Both the position numbers and the translations under genes were made by a program. The notes below the pieces were generated by a model. The model had not been told where the DNA came from. It did not search any database and was given only the letters and a program-made list of their open reading frames with translations. Below are positions 23,637 to 30,984 of a stretch of 35,756 bases of DNA, piece by piece. Positions within the stretch are counted from its first letter, which is position 1. Each line of letters begins with the position of its first letter. The stretch lies in assembly GCA_017513795.1 (NCBI GenBank), contig JAFXEJ010000044.1, positions 1 through 35,756 on the forward strand, given 5' to 3'. This DNA is from Ruminococcus sp. (GTDB taxonomy: Bacteria; Bacillota; Clostridia; Oscillospirales; Ruminococcaceae).

Positions 23637-23665
23637 TTGACGTATCGCCTAAGGTGGTGTATAAT
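23637..23665 (+). promoter_or_regulatory. Promoter of the sigma / membrane protein operon
   Basis: TTGACG (23637-23642), 17 nt, TATAAT (23660-23665), followed by an ~80-nt leader. It is a housekeeping-type promoter; no second, ECF-type promoter was recognised. The DNA from 23373 to 23636 is AT-rich and shows nothing else. Confidence 0.75.
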
Positions 23666-23749
23666 TTATAATAAAGTAAAATATCTGAATTTTCGACAAA
23701 GGTGAGAGTTTTTCACTCTTGCATACGACTAATATATAAAGGAGGAGCT

Positions 23750-24304
23750 ATGGAAAACGGAGCTGAATGCTACCGCCGCTTTCTGGACGGCGATCGTGAC
23801 GCACTTGTGGAGATTATCCGTGAATATCGTGACGGAATGATACTCTTTGTTGACGGCGTTGTGAATAATTTTTCTCTTGCTGAGGATATAGTTCAGGAAG
23901 TATTTATAAAGCTGGTAGTAAAAAAACCAAAATATTCAGAAAAAAGTTCATTTAAAACATGGCTTTACTCCATCTGCCGGAATACTTCTGTTGACTTTCT
24001 CCGCAAGATAAAAAGCCGCCGTGAGTATAATACGGACGAATTGCGCAATCTTGCCGACGAAGCAGACCTTGAAGAGCACTATATAAATGAAGAACGGCGC
24101 ATTACAGTCCGCAGAGCAATGAAGAAGCTGAAAAGCGACTATTGTCAGGTATTACAGCTTATCTACATTGAAGGATTTGATCATTCAGGTGCCGCTGATG
24201 TCATGAACAAGTCAAACCGACAGATCGAAAATCTCGTTTACAGGGCTAAAAAGGCTCTGAAATCAGAATTAGAGAAGGAGGGGATTGTCTATGAGAAGCT
24301 ATGA
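23750..24304 (+). CDS. ECF-type RNA polymerase sigma factor
   Basis: 184 residues from the ATG at 23750 with AAAGGAGG upstream; an in-frame GTG at 23702 lacks a site. Region 2: YRDGMILFVDGVVNNFSLAE, DIVQEVFIKLV, then SSFKTWLYSICRNTSVDFLR, which binds the -10. Region 4: AMKKLKSDYCQVLQLIYIEG, FDHSGAADVMNKSNRQIENL, VYRAKKALKSEL, which binds the -35. It overlaps the next gene by 14 nt, the standard sigma/anti-sigma arrangement. Its position just before three cellulosomal genes suggests control of polysaccharide degradation, though those genes have sigma-A-like promoters. Confidence 0.93.
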   Translation: MENGAECYRRFLDGDRDALVEIIREYRDGMILFVDGVVNNFSLAEDIVQEVFIKLVVKKPKYSEKSSFKTWLYSICRNTSVDFLRKIKSRREYNTDELRNLADEADLEEHYINEERRITVRRAMKKLKSDYCQVLQLIYIEGFDHSGAADVMNKSNRQIENLVYRAKKALKSELEKEGIVYEKL

Positions 24305-25595
24305 AGAATTTGCTGAAGAAGTGTTCCGTGAAGCTGATCGAAGGCTTGCCCTCAAAAAGAACCGTGCTGTAATTATGCGCAGATACACATTTGCGCTTGC
24401 AAGTATGTTTGCGATAGTTCTGACAGGTGTATTTTTCCTGAGAAATGAAACGGCAAAGGAAGCTCTTGAAAAAAAGTACAATGATGATGATATTATCACC
24501 ATAGAACCGGAGCCGACCACAACTCTGCCGGTAATTACAACAGCTCCATTCGGCACGGAAGTTATTATTACGACGATATCTGCCGATATAACGGATAACG
24601 GGGAAACAAGTGAAACAACGGCACAGACTACAGCAGAGGATGAAATTCCTCAGCCGGAAACAACAACCGCAACAGCCGAAACGTCCGGCGATACGGAAAA
24701 CAACGTTTCAACGACGGCTTCATCTGTACATACATCCGGTCAGCCGCCGGATAAGCAGACTACAACCGCACGGACGACTTCCGCAAGAACTACGACTTCG
24801 GCTACTACTGAAGGTCTTACAGAAGGAATTCCGACGACCACTACTGTCAGGAAACCCTCAGCAGAAGCTACTACTGTGAAAAACACAACAACTACAACGA
24901 GGAAATACTCGCCGATAGTTACAACTACGACTACAAGACGCACCGTTACGACCACAACTACAGCGGCAACTGAGCCGGAGCCGACTCCGGAGCCTACGAC
25001 TACAAGACGTACGACAACTACAACGACGACTTCCACAACAACAAGGCGCACTGTAACGACTACAACAACGACGACTTCCACAACAACAAGGCGCACTGTA
25101 ACGACAACAACAACGACGACTTCCACGACAACAAGGCGCACTGTAACGGCTACAACTACCGGATCGCCGGGAGATGTACAAATGCCGCCGGCAACTTCAA
25201 CAACGACAGCGGCTCAGATAATCGCAACTACAACAGAAGTTCCGCCGCCGGAGGCTGGTACCCCTGATGCTCCAATTGCGACTACAGCGATTCCTGAAAG
25301 TGACAAGACAACAACGACTGCACCTGCGCCGAGTGCCCCGTCAGGCTACTCCGATATTCAGCTTCCGGCTGATGTTGTCAGTTCTTCGGGAAATGGCGCT
25401 GATTCTGTGACGTATATCTTTGCTGGTGAGCTGCCTTACGATTTTGAGCCGGGAGAATATCTCTGCGAAAGTACGCTGATGATCGACGGTGTAAGCTATG
25501 TCTGCGATGCGTATATCTGTCCCGGAATGCTGGCGGAAGAATGTGTAGCAGTCTATATCTGGGATACCGGACAATGGGCTTATTATGCGGTGTGA
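24291..25595 (+). CDS. Single-pass membrane protein with Thr-rich ectodomain, probable anti-sigma/sensor
   Basis: 434 residues from the ATG at 24291 (AAGGAGG 9 nt upstream; an in-frame TTG two codons earlier is less likely). A ~28-residue cytosolic, charged helix (EEFAEEVFREADRRLALKKN) precedes a membrane helix at about 32-51. Residues ~70-345 are an extended Thr/Pro/Glu linker, including three 15-residue copies of STTTRRTV followed by Ts. The last ~85 residues form a compact domain with four Cys (GEYLCES, YVCDAYICPGMLAEECVAVY, IWDTGQWAY), not recognised. Gene overlap with the ECF sigma factor suggests an anti-sigma factor. The layout resembles RsgI proteins of clostridial cellulosomes, which sense plant glycans, but the sequence is not clearly related. 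No zinc anti-sigma motif was seen. Confidence 0.6.
   Translation: MRSYEEFAEEVFREADRRLALKKNRAVIMRRYTFALASMFAIVLTGVFFLRNETAKEALEKKYNDDDIITIEPEPTTTLPVITTAPFGTEVIITTISADITDNGETSETTAQTTAEDEIPQPETTTATAETSGDTENNVSTTASSVHTSGQPPDKQTTTARTTSARTTTSATTEGLTEGIPTTTTVRKPSAEATTVKNTTTTTRKYSPIVTTTTTRRTVTTTTTAATEPEPTPEPTTTRRTTTTTTTSTTTRRTVTTTTTTTSTTTRRTVTTTTTTTSTTTRRTVTATTTGSPGDVQMPPATSTTTAAQIIATTTEVPPPEAGTPDAPIATTAIPESDKTTTTAPAPSAPSGYSDIQLPADVVSSSGNGADSVTYIFAGELPYDFEPGEYLCESTLMIDGVSYVCDAYICPGMLAEECVAVYIWDTGQWAYYAV
25029..25150 (+). repeat. 45-bp tandem repeats coding for the Thr-rich linker
   Basis: Units begin at 25029, 25074 and 25119 (ACTTCCAC...), nearly identical, each coding STTTRRTV and seven Thr. Such repeats can change number by slippage or recombination and so change linker length. 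Confidence 0.8.
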
Positions 25596-25770
25596 TTGTG
25601 ATTCTGCACAATATTAATACAGGCGTTTTGCTAGAATATACAAAAATATCGCCGTTAGCAGAATGTACATAATTTGGTAACAAAAAATTGAAAAAATATG
25701 GTATAATAAATGAAGAATATTATGTAAAAAATCCACCTCTCACGTTTTCATTCTGAAAGGAGTAATTTCT

Positions 25771-27561
25771 ATGGCACATTTTTCTAAACTGAAAAAGACC
25801 ATTGCCGGTCTTGTCGGAACTGTTATCGCAGCATCGTCCATACCTTTTACAGGTGCGGGAACTATCGCTTCGGCAGCAGAGGACAACAACTATTATGAAG
25901 CACTGGCAATGTCCCTCTACTTTTTCGACTCAAATGCCTGCGGTACGGGCATAACTGACGGCCCTCTCACATGGAGAGGAGACTGCCACACCTACGATGC
26001 ACAGGCTTCTGTCGGAAGTCTCAGCGGCTCGGCTAAGTCTGTTGTAGACCCCGACGGCGACGGCAAGGTAGATGTTTCCGGCGGCTGGCACGATGCCGGA
26101 GATCATATCAAATTCAATATCACTATCGGATTTGCTCTTTCAAGTCTCGGTATGTCTGAATATTTCAATCCCGGCGTATATGAAAAGGCAAACTGCCGTG
26201 ATCATTTTGAATACGAAATGAGATGGGGCGCTGATTACCTCATGAAAACAACTTTCCTCGACGACTCGGGAAATGTTGCCGCTGTTGCTCATACCGTTGC
26301 TGACGGCGGAACTGACCACTCATTCTGGACTCCTCCTGAGGTTCAGACATACGACCGTCCTATCTTCTGGCTTACGCCTTCCGATAATAACTCTGCTGTA
26401 AGCTGCGAAATGGCGGCTGGTCTTGGTGCAGCTGCTTACGTTTTCAAGGATTCTGATCCGGAATATTCCGCAAAGTGCGCTAAATACGCAAAGGCTCTGC
26501 TTGAATTCGGTACAAAGCACGTAGGAAACAATACCGGCGGTATCGGCAGCTTCTACGGAACAGACGCTCAGTATCAGGACGAAGAAGCCGTTGCTCAGGC
26601 ATGGCTGTGGATAATCGGCGAGGACAGCAAGCCTTCAAGAGTTCCAAACAACAAGGACTACGGCGGAGCTCAGTATGACGGCTGGGTTTACTCATGGGAC
26701 AAAGTATGGCAGGGCTATGCTTGCCTGATGTACAAAGCTACCGGCGACAAGGCTTTCAAGGATGAGCTTATCGTTGAGCTTCAGGGACAGAACGGTCTTA
26801 AAGTCGGCACTTACAACACTAACGGCTGGGGTACTTCAAGAATAAACTGCGCACTCCAGATGGACGCTTATACAATCGCTGACGGAGATGCAAATTCCGA
26901 ATATGCACAGGGCGCAAAGTGGCAGCTCGATTTCATCCTCGGAAATAATAATCTCGGCTACAGCTTCCTCCTCGGATACGGCGACAAGTGGCCTGTTCAT
27001 ATCCACCACCGTGCGGCTAATCCCGGCGAAAACGGTCAGACATCTGCGGCAAATCCGGCGGCTAAGTATACCAACTACGGTATGCTCGTTGGCGGTATCG
27101 ACGGAAGCGGCTATGAAGATCACGCTGACAGATATCAGTACACTGAGGGCGCTCTCGACTACAACGGATGCTTCGCAATCGCATGCTCTTATGCGGCAAC
27201 TCTCTTTGGCGGAGATCCCTCTACATTCAGTGCAATCGAAGCAAGTGCCGCTGAGATCAACGACGCATTCAAGTTTGGTTCTGGTGAGCCGAGTACTCCG
27301 CCTGTAGACGAAGACCGTCTCTGGGGTGACGCTAACTGCGACGGAAAGGTTCTTCTGAACGACGCTGTTCTTGTTATGCAGTCTCTCGGAAATCCCGATG
27401 CATTCGGCGAAAACGGCAGCGATGCAAATCGTATCACTTCTGACGGCATAAAGAACGCTGACGTTTATGACAACGGAAGCGGTATCACAAATCAGGATGC
27501 GCTTCAGATTCAGAGTTTCCTGCTTAATATCATTAGCTCTCTGAATCCTAATGCAAAATAA
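25771..27561 (+). CDS. Secreted GH9 cellulase with dockerin
   Basis: 596 residues. A signal peptide (about 1-36, KKTIAGLVGTVIAASSIPFT) is followed by a GH9 catalytic domain at about 43-495. GGWHDAGDHIKF carries Asp108 and Asp111, the base and its partner; Glu459 in YTEGALDYNGC is the likely acid; the HHRAANPG loop is also typical. A short linker leads directly to a type I ruminococcal dockerin (about 515-596): WGDANCDGKVLLNDAVLVMQ and NADVYDNGSGITNQDALQIQ. It should hydrolyse cellulose or related beta-1,4-glucans and be docked to a scaffoldin. No separate CBM is seen. AAGGAG precedes the ATG; TATAAT at 25702-25707 is a likely -10 with a poor -35, so an activator could be needed. Confidence 0.95.
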   Translation: MAHFSKLKKTIAGLVGTVIAASSIPFTGAGTIASAAEDNNYYEALAMSLYFFDSNACGTGITDGPLTWRGDCHTYDAQASVGSLSGSAKSVVDPDGDGKVDVSGGWHDAGDHIKFNITIGFALSSLGMSEYFNPGVYEKANCRDHFEYEMRWGADYLMKTTFLDDSGNVAAVAHTVADGGTDHSFWTPPEVQTYDRPIFWLTPSDNNSAVSCEMAAGLGAAAYVFKDSDPEYSAKCAKYAKALLEFGTKHVGNNTGGIGSFYGTDAQYQDEEAVAQAWLWIIGEDSKPSRVPNNKDYGGAQYDGWVYSWDKVWQGYACLMYKATGDKAFKDELIVELQGQNGLKVGTYNTNGWGTSRINCALQMDAYTIADGDANSEYAQGAKWQLDFILGNNNLGYSFLLGYGDKWPVHIHHRAANPGENGQTSAANPAAKYTNYGMLVGGIDGSGYEDHADRYQYTEGALDYNGCFAIACSYAATLFGGDPSTFSAIEASAAEINDAFKFGSGEPSTPPVDEDRLWGDANCDGKVLLNDAVLVMQSLGNPDAFGENGSDANRITSDGIKNADVYDNGSGITNQDALQIQSFLLNIISSLNPNAK

Positions 27562-27573
27562 ACATACCATTTT

Positions 27574-27600
27574 ACAGGGACAGATATTATCTGTCCCTGT
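27574..27600 (+). terminator. Hairpin after the first GH9 gene
   Basis: ACAGGGACAGAT / ATCTGTCCCTGT is a perfect 12-bp stem with a 3-nt loop 12 nt after the stop. There is no T run, so it may mainly protect the mRNA 3' end. Confidence 0.55.
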
Positions 27601-27628
27601 CTGATTGTTGATAAACACGATTTTTTGC

Positions 27629-27698
27629 GGGCGAACACAGCTCGCCCATGCATTTATAACACGCAAAATAGCCATCTGTATGGGGACGGCGTTTCGGC
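27629..27698. repeat. REP-like intergenic repeats
   Basis: GGGCGA/TCGCCC (27629-27647) is a palindrome of the 'GGGCGAACA..TCGCCC' type. TATGGGGACGGCGTTTCGGC at about 27679-27698 shares GGGGACGGCGT with the minus strand at 33062-33075. Both belong to a family of short GC-rich palindromes frequent between genes in Ruminococcaceae. Confidence 0.5.
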
Positions 27699-27732
27699 GA
27701 CCTATAAAACAGAGGCTTTTGGACAGTATCTG

Positions 27733-27761
27733 CGGACGGCTTTTATGCCGTCCGTTTTTTT
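27733..27761 (+). terminator. Rho-independent terminator upstream of the second GH9
   Basis: CGGACGGC / GCCGTCCG with a TTTTAT loop, followed by seven Ts. It would separate the first GH9 unit from the second. Confidence 0.8.
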
Positions 27762-27980
27762 GCAGAAAAGGGCTTGATCGTGCTGTTTATGTCTTTTTAG
27801 ATAATTATCAAAGATTTTTTGACATGATGTTATGAATTTGTTACGAAATTATTGAATTTAATCACATTGTAATCGGTTCGTTACTGATTTGTAAAGAAAT
27901 TTTCTCCGAAATGTTGTATAATGATTATGCGACATATTATAGGCAAACCTTCATTATTTTTAAGAAAGAAGTGTGATAAT

Positions 27981-30611
27981 ATGCATAAAACTATGAACAG
28001 AATAAAGTCATTAGTTCTGGGCGGAGCTGTGGCTTTATCTTCACTTGCTGCACCATTATCCTCAAATGTGGCTAAACCCTCTCTCACTGCCACTGCAGCA
28101 GGATCAGACGATTACGCAAAACTCCTTCAGTATTCTCTCTATCTCTACGACGCAAATATGTGCGGTTCTGATGTAGGTGAAAAATCAGGTCTTTCATGGA
28201 GAGATGACTGCCATACTTCCGATGAAGTACAGGGCGGTTACCACGACGCCGGCGACCACGCTATGTTCGGTCTCCCGCAGGGCTATACAGCTTCATCTCT
28301 CGGCTGGAGCTACTACGAATTCAAGGACGCATACAATGAAACAGGTCAGGCTGAACACATCAAGCTGATTCTTGACCGTTTCTGTGAATTCTTCAAGGAT
28401 TCTACAAAGCTCAGCGGAAACAGCGTTTCAAGCTTCCTCTATCAGAAGGGTGACGGTGACGCAGACCATAAGTACTGGGGTCCCCCTGAGAATCAGGGAG
28501 GCAGCAGAAAGATGTTCTGGACATCAAGCGGTGCTTCCGATATCGCTGCTGACTATGCAGCTGCTCTCGCTCTGAACTACATTAACTTCGGCAACGCAGA
28601 AGACCTCAAGTATGCTGAGGCTCTCTACAACTTCTCTACACAGCACAATGCTGTTGCTACTGACGGACCTAACAACTTCTACAAGTCAAGCGGTTGTCAG
28701 GACGAACAGGCTAATGCAGCTGGCTGGCTCTACATTGCTACAAACAACGAGAAGTACAAGAACGACTGTGCTTCCAAGCAGGTTCAGTATATCGGCTGGG
28801 TTGACGGCTGGGACAACAGAGGTCTCGGTGCAGCCTGCGTTTACGCTCATATCACAGGTGACTGGGGTAAGGTAAACAATTACATCAGCGGTCAGGCTTC
28901 AGGCAGCAACTACCTCTTTATGGATAAGTGGGGCAGTGCTCGTCTTAACACAACAATGCAGTTCTGTGCTCTTGTAGCTTCAAAGAACTCAAATAGAGAT
29001 TTCAAGAGCTGGGCTAAGGGTCAGATGGATTACATCACAGGAAACAACCCCGCAAATACTTGCTTCGTTGTTGGATTTGCAAGCAATTCCGCTAAGAATG
29101 CTCACCACAGAGCAGCTTCTGGTTATACAAGCTATGAACAGTTCGATATGAACAACTGGGATCCCAACGGCAATCATATGCAGCCTTTCAGCCAGTATGG
29201 TCCTAACTCACATCTCCTCGTTGGTGCTCTCGTAGGCGGTCCATGTGATGCAAGCGGTACATACCACGATAACATGGGCGACTTCATCTGTAACGAGGTT
29301 GCTATCGACTATAACGCTGGTTTCGTTGGCGCAGCTGCTGGTCTTTACCACTTCTACAAGACAGGTAAAACAGTTTCTTCTATCGAAGGCGTTGACAAGA
29401 TCTACAGCGGTTCAGTTACTCCTGGTCCCGGCGTAACAACAACAACTTCTAAGAATAATCCTTCTGTAATCACAACAACAACTGCTAATCCTTCAACAGG
29501 CGGAGATACAGTTCTCTTACCTTCTGACATGGTAGTTGATACAGAGCTCGGCGACGACGGCGAAATCAACAACTACGCTGAATTCGCTCCCGGAGATGCT
29601 AAGACAGCTACTCTTTATTACACAGTAAATTCCACAGATACTGAAAGCTCAGGTGCATTCGGTACATGGACAGGTAAGTGGGAACAGGAAGACTTCAAGG
29701 TTAACGTAAAGAACGGTAAGGTTGAAGTTACTTATGAGATTCCTTCTAACGTTGGTTCTACAGTAAAGGCAATGGTATTCTGGCCTCACGGCAACGCTGT
29801 TACAATCGACAAGGTTGTTCTCAGCAGCGGAAGCACACCTTCAAAAACAACAACTACAAACAGAACTACAACAACAAGAAGAACTACAACAACAACTGCC
29901 AAGACTCCTTCTTCCGGCGGAAATGACGTTGTTCTTACACCTTCTGACATGGTAGTTGATATCGAAGAAGGCGACGACGGCGAAATGAACAACTACGCTG
30001 AGTTTGCTCATGACGGCGCTAAGTCATGCACACTTTACTACACAGTAAATACTAATGACACAGAAAGCTCAGGCGGTTTCGGTACATGGAACGGCGAATG
30101 GGTACAGGAAGAATTCAAGGTTAACGTAAAGAACGGCAAGGTTGAAGTTTCTTACGACATTCCTGCTGACGCTGGTTCAACAATCAAGGCTATGATCTGG
30201 TGGCCGCACGATAAGGGCGTAACAATCGACAAGGTTGTTCTCCACTTCGATGAGTCCAAGACAACAACTACTACAAAGAGAACTACAACAACTACAAGAA
30301 CAACTACAACAAGAACTACAACTTCCAGAACTACAACAACAAGAACAACTACAACTACAACTCAGACTCCTGGTACTCCTACAGTAAGACCTACAATTTA
30401 CGGTGACGCAAGTGACAACGGTAAGGTTCTCCTTAATGACGCTGTTCTTGTTCTTCAGTACCTCGGAAATCCCGATCAGTATAAGCTTTCAGCTCAGGGA
30501 CTTGCAAACGCTGACGTATGCAATCCTGGCGACGGTGTAACAAATAAGGACGCACTCTCAATTCAGAGATACATTCTCAAGATCGTTTCAAGCTTACCTG
30601 AATATCAGTAA
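27981..30611 (+). CDS. Secreted multidomain GH9 cellulase with two repeated modules and dockerin
   Basis: 876 residues from the ATG at 27981; an upstream ATG at 27921 overlaps the probable -10 TATAAT (27917-27922). Signal peptide at about 1-38. GH9 domain at about 42-465 with Asp89/Asp92 (GYHDAGDHAMF) and Glu439 (NEVAIDYNAGF). After a Thr-rich linker come two ~105-residue modules, about 510-615 and 650-755. Both start L(L/T)PSDMVVD, contain NNYAEFA, DTESSG.FGTW and FKVNVKNGKVEV, and end TIDKVVL. They are likely carbohydrate-binding modules of a Ruminococcus-specific family (perhaps one of CBM75-80; not verified). A second Thr/Arg linker leads to a dockerin (about 805-876, YGDASDNGKVLLNDAVLVLQ, GDGVTNKDALSIQRYILK). 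It acts outside the cell in the cellulosome. Confidence 0.94.
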   Translation: MHKTMNRIKSLVLGGAVALSSLAAPLSSNVAKPSLTATAAGSDDYAKLLQYSLYLYDANMCGSDVGEKSGLSWRDDCHTSDEVQGGYHDAGDHAMFGLPQGYTASSLGWSYYEFKDAYNETGQAEHIKLILDRFCEFFKDSTKLSGNSVSSFLYQKGDGDADHKYWGPPENQGGSRKMFWTSSGASDIAADYAAALALNYINFGNAEDLKYAEALYNFSTQHNAVATDGPNNFYKSSGCQDEQANAAGWLYIATNNEKYKNDCASKQVQYIGWVDGWDNRGLGAACVYAHITGDWGKVNNYISGQASGSNYLFMDKWGSARLNTTMQFCALVASKNSNRDFKSWAKGQMDYITGNNPANTCFVVGFASNSAKNAHHRAASGYTSYEQFDMNNWDPNGNHMQPFSQYGPNSHLLVGALVGGPCDASGTYHDNMGDFICNEVAIDYNAGFVGAAAGLYHFYKTGKTVSSIEGVDKIYSGSVTPGPGVTTTTSKNNPSVITTTTANPSTGGDTVLLPSDMVVDTELGDDGEINNYAEFAPGDAKTATLYYTVNSTDTESSGAFGTWTGKWEQEDFKVNVKNGKVEVTYEIPSNVGSTVKAMVFWPHGNAVTIDKVVLSSGSTPSKTTTTNRTTTTRRTTTTTAKTPSSGGNDVVLTPSDMVVDIEEGDDGEMNNYAEFAHDGAKSCTLYYTVNTNDTESSGGFGTWNGEWVQEEFKVNVKNGKVEVSYDIPADAGSTIKAMIWWPHDKGVTIDKVVLHFDESKTTTTTKRTTTTTRTTTTRTTTSRTTTTRTTTTTTQTPGTPTVRPTIYGDASDNGKVLLNDAVLVLQYLGNPDQYKLSAQGLANADVCNPGDGVTNKDALSIQRYILKIVSSLPEYQ

Positions 30612-30624
30612 TCAAGTAAAAATG

Positions 30625-30654
30625 ACCGTACATCTTCGGATGTACGGTTTTTTT
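30625..30654 (+). terminator. Terminator after the second GH9
   Basis: ACCGTACATC / GATGTACGGT with a TTCG tetraloop, followed by six more Ts. A textbook terminator 14 nt after the stop. Confidence 0.93.
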
Positions 30655-30775
30655 GTGTAAATATGTACAGGTTGTAAACAGTCGGTATAATAAGAATCAG
30701 GAAAATATACGGCGAATTTGCATGAAAAAACTTTTCCATAAGGCAGTGTTAAAATCTATTGGCTAAGTATCGTCA

Positions 30776-30854
30776 TTCAACAGAGTTTTCCACATTTTCA
30801 ACAATATGGATGTTAACACCATTGTTTAAACTCGGAATTCAACAGACTGTTGAA
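30776..30854. promoter_or_regulatory. Candidate operator cluster upstream of the xylanase
   Basis: A 17-bp perfect palindrome TTCAACAG-A-CTGTTGAA (30838-30854) ends 63 bp before the -35. Half-sites TTCAACAG (30776-30783) and TTCAACA (30797-30803) lie upstream. The arrangement suggests an activator or repressor binding to several sites; the regulator is unknown. Confidence 0.5.
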
Positions 30855-30917
30855 AATCGTGTTGACTGACCAAAAATGAATAATTTTTTCATTTATTGTG
30901 AAGTTTTTTGTGTCCCG

Positions 30918-30946
30918 TTGACTTTAGCGGAGTACCATGCTATAAT
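30918..30946 (+). promoter_or_regulatory. Promoter of the GH10 gene
   Basis: TTGACT (30918-30923), 17 nt, TATAAT (30941-30946), 38 nt before the ATG. Confidence 0.85.
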
Positions 30947-30984
30947 AAATTTGCAAAATTTTTTATTGGAGGGAATTACACACA

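Noticed and set aside
24740..25181. Val- and Cys/Arg-rich minus-strand reading frames opposite the Thr-rich linker
   Set aside because: Pure consequence of the ACA/ACG repeats read in reverse.
27660..27720. Possible cyclic-di-GMP riboswitch (ACGCAAAATAGCC... GGGGACGGCG)
   Set aside because: The conserved core spacing and the tetraloop/receptor parts do not fit; the GGGGACGGCGT part is better explained as a REP-like repeat.
30785..30794. DnaA-box-like TTTTCCACA upstream of the xylanase
   Set aside because: A single, imperfect box without AT-rich unwinding array or dnaA/dnaN neighbours is no origin.
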